NCBI GenBank assembly: GCA_903909415.1
Contig: CAIVVS010000166.1
Location: 1-34,697, forward strand
DNA from: an uncultured Pseudomonadota bacterium
GTDB lineage: Bacteria > Pseudomonadota > Gammaproteobacteria > Burkholderiales > SG8-39
Reading direction: 5' to 3'
Length of the DNA stretch: 34,697 nucleotides
Translations under genes and position numbers: made by a program
Notes under the pieces: model-generated
What the model saw: the letters and a program-made list of their open reading frames with translations, nothing else
Told to the model about the DNA's origin: nothing
The model's database searches: none
Part shown: positions 34,405 to 34,697 of the stretch, piece by piece
How positions within the stretch are numbered: position 1 is the first letter of the stretch
How the letters are laid out: each line of letters starts with the position of its first letter

Positions 34405-34449
34405 TCAGGTGCCTCAGGTTCCTCAGGTGTCTCAGGTCCCACAGGTGCC
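34405..34449. repeat. Five-copy 9-bp tandem repeat
   Basis: Five successive 9-bp units (consensus TCAGGTGCC, one or two differences each) run from 34405 to 34449, between the ABC permease end and the ACP operon promoter. A unit length divisible by three would be coding-compatible, but no credible gene covers it. Confidence 0.8.
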
Positions 34450-34480
34450 GCGCGGCCAGCTTGCGCGGGCCGGGGCCGCT

Positions 34481-34697
34481 TCAGTCACGCGGACCGGCCG
34501 CCAGGTACCAGTGGATCGCGCGCCGCTCGACCGCGAGGAAGCACCGGTTCAGCACGTAGCCGGTTGCCGCGAGCAGGCCGATCGCTGCGTACATGTCGTC
34601 GGCGCGCATCGCGTACTGCATGGTCATGATGTGGAAGCCGATGCCGGACGAACCCGCGATCATCTCCGCCACCACGGTGACGATCAGCGCCAGCGCC
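34481..34697 (-). CDS. ABC transporter permease, nitrate/sulfonate/taurine type (partial, C-terminal end)
   Basis: The last ~71 residues of a binding-protein-dependent permease are present; the 5' part is beyond the right edge. The sequence LIVTVVAEMIAGSSGIGFHI, followed by an MYAAIGLLAATGYVLN membrane helix and an ERRAIHWY end, is typical of SsuC/TauC/NitT-type permeases. The substrate cannot be told from this end. It is on the same strand as the ACP operon but separated from it by 385 bp, so it is probably not part of it. Confidence 0.85.
   Translation of the reverse strand, partial: ALALIVTVVAEMIAGSSGIGFHIMTMQYAMRADDMYAAIGLLAATGYVLNRCFLAVERRAIHWYLAAGPRD

Larger units (their letters stand above)
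34096..34480. other. Non-coding region upstream of the ACP-ketosynthase-rpfF operon
   Basis: I see no gene in these 385 bp. The part at 34160-34260 is AT-rich and should hold the operon promoter. It includes the dyad GTGCA-N6-TGCAC. The part near the ABC permease carries a 9-bp tandem repeat. Other readings of the region have no family resemblance. Confidence 0.6.

Noticed and set aside
34224..34442. Small minus-strand reading with Pro/Glu repeats across the 9-bp array
   Set aside because: It is generated by the tandem repeat, has no ribosome site and no recognisable family.

Overview
The window is GC-rich, almost fully coding DNA from one bacterial chromosome. Several things point to a betaproteobacterium, most likely Burkholderiales: a Bug/TctC-type solute receptor, a DUF2917 gene beside a GcvA-type LysR regulator, the glyA-nrdR pair followed by riboflavin genes, a PHB-type 3-hydroxybutyrate dehydrogenase, and TACAAT-like -10 boxes. 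No rRNA, tRNA, insertion sequence, integrase or CRISPR array was seen.

Layout. 1-4986: a molybdenum hydroxylase locus, with coxS- and (partial) coxL-like subunits on the minus strand and XdhC/CoxI-type and MocA-type maturation genes on the plus strand, interleaved with a DUF938 methyltransferase and a DUF1304 membrane protein. 5046-12557: envelope and general metabolism on the plus strand (outer-membrane phospholipase A, a DegP/Q-type protease preceded by a possible 9-codon leaderless leader ORF, 3-hydroxybutyrate dehydrogenase, a LysR regulator, an M61 peptidase, a histidine phosphatase), with a minus-strand DUF2917 gene. 12635-15156: a PRPP-synthetase-like gene paired with an archaeal-type AMP/thymidine phosphorylase. 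15174-19064: a threonine dehydratase-like enzyme, a ThDP enzyme and a TctC receptor. 19095-20862: hydrolase, Crp/Fnr regulator and DUF2892 genes, with a perfect CRP-type palindrome between the last two. 21012-26729: glyA-nrdR, rtcB, ribD, a small exported protein and ribE.

The most interesting part is 26836-34095. Two tandem receiver/HD-GYP proteins and an RpfC-like hybrid kinase (membrane domain, HisKA, HATPase, receiver, Hpt) face a convergent minus-strand operon encoding an acyl carrier protein, a FabF-like ketosynthase and an RpfF-like enoyl-CoA hydratase that keeps both catalytic glutamates. This looks like a complete diffusible-signal-factor (DSF) make-and-sense circuit. Its unusual features are a linked ACP and ketosynthase and a second, probably catalytically altered HD-GYP protein. 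The predicted flow is ACP/KS supplying acyl-ACP, RpfF making a cis-2-enoic acid signal, RpfC sensing it, phosphotransfer to RpfG, and c-di-GMP hydrolysis.

Non-coding structure is also notable. A roughly 45-bp AT-rich dispersed repeat occurs three times. Two unrelated three-copy tandem arrays share a 35-bp period, and each starts across the stop codon of a gene (nrdR, ribD). Many stop codons sit in the loop of a short GC-rich inverted repeat. Several genes have a -10-like box exactly six bases before the ATG, suggesting leaderless mRNAs. The right edge cuts an ABC transporter permease gene.
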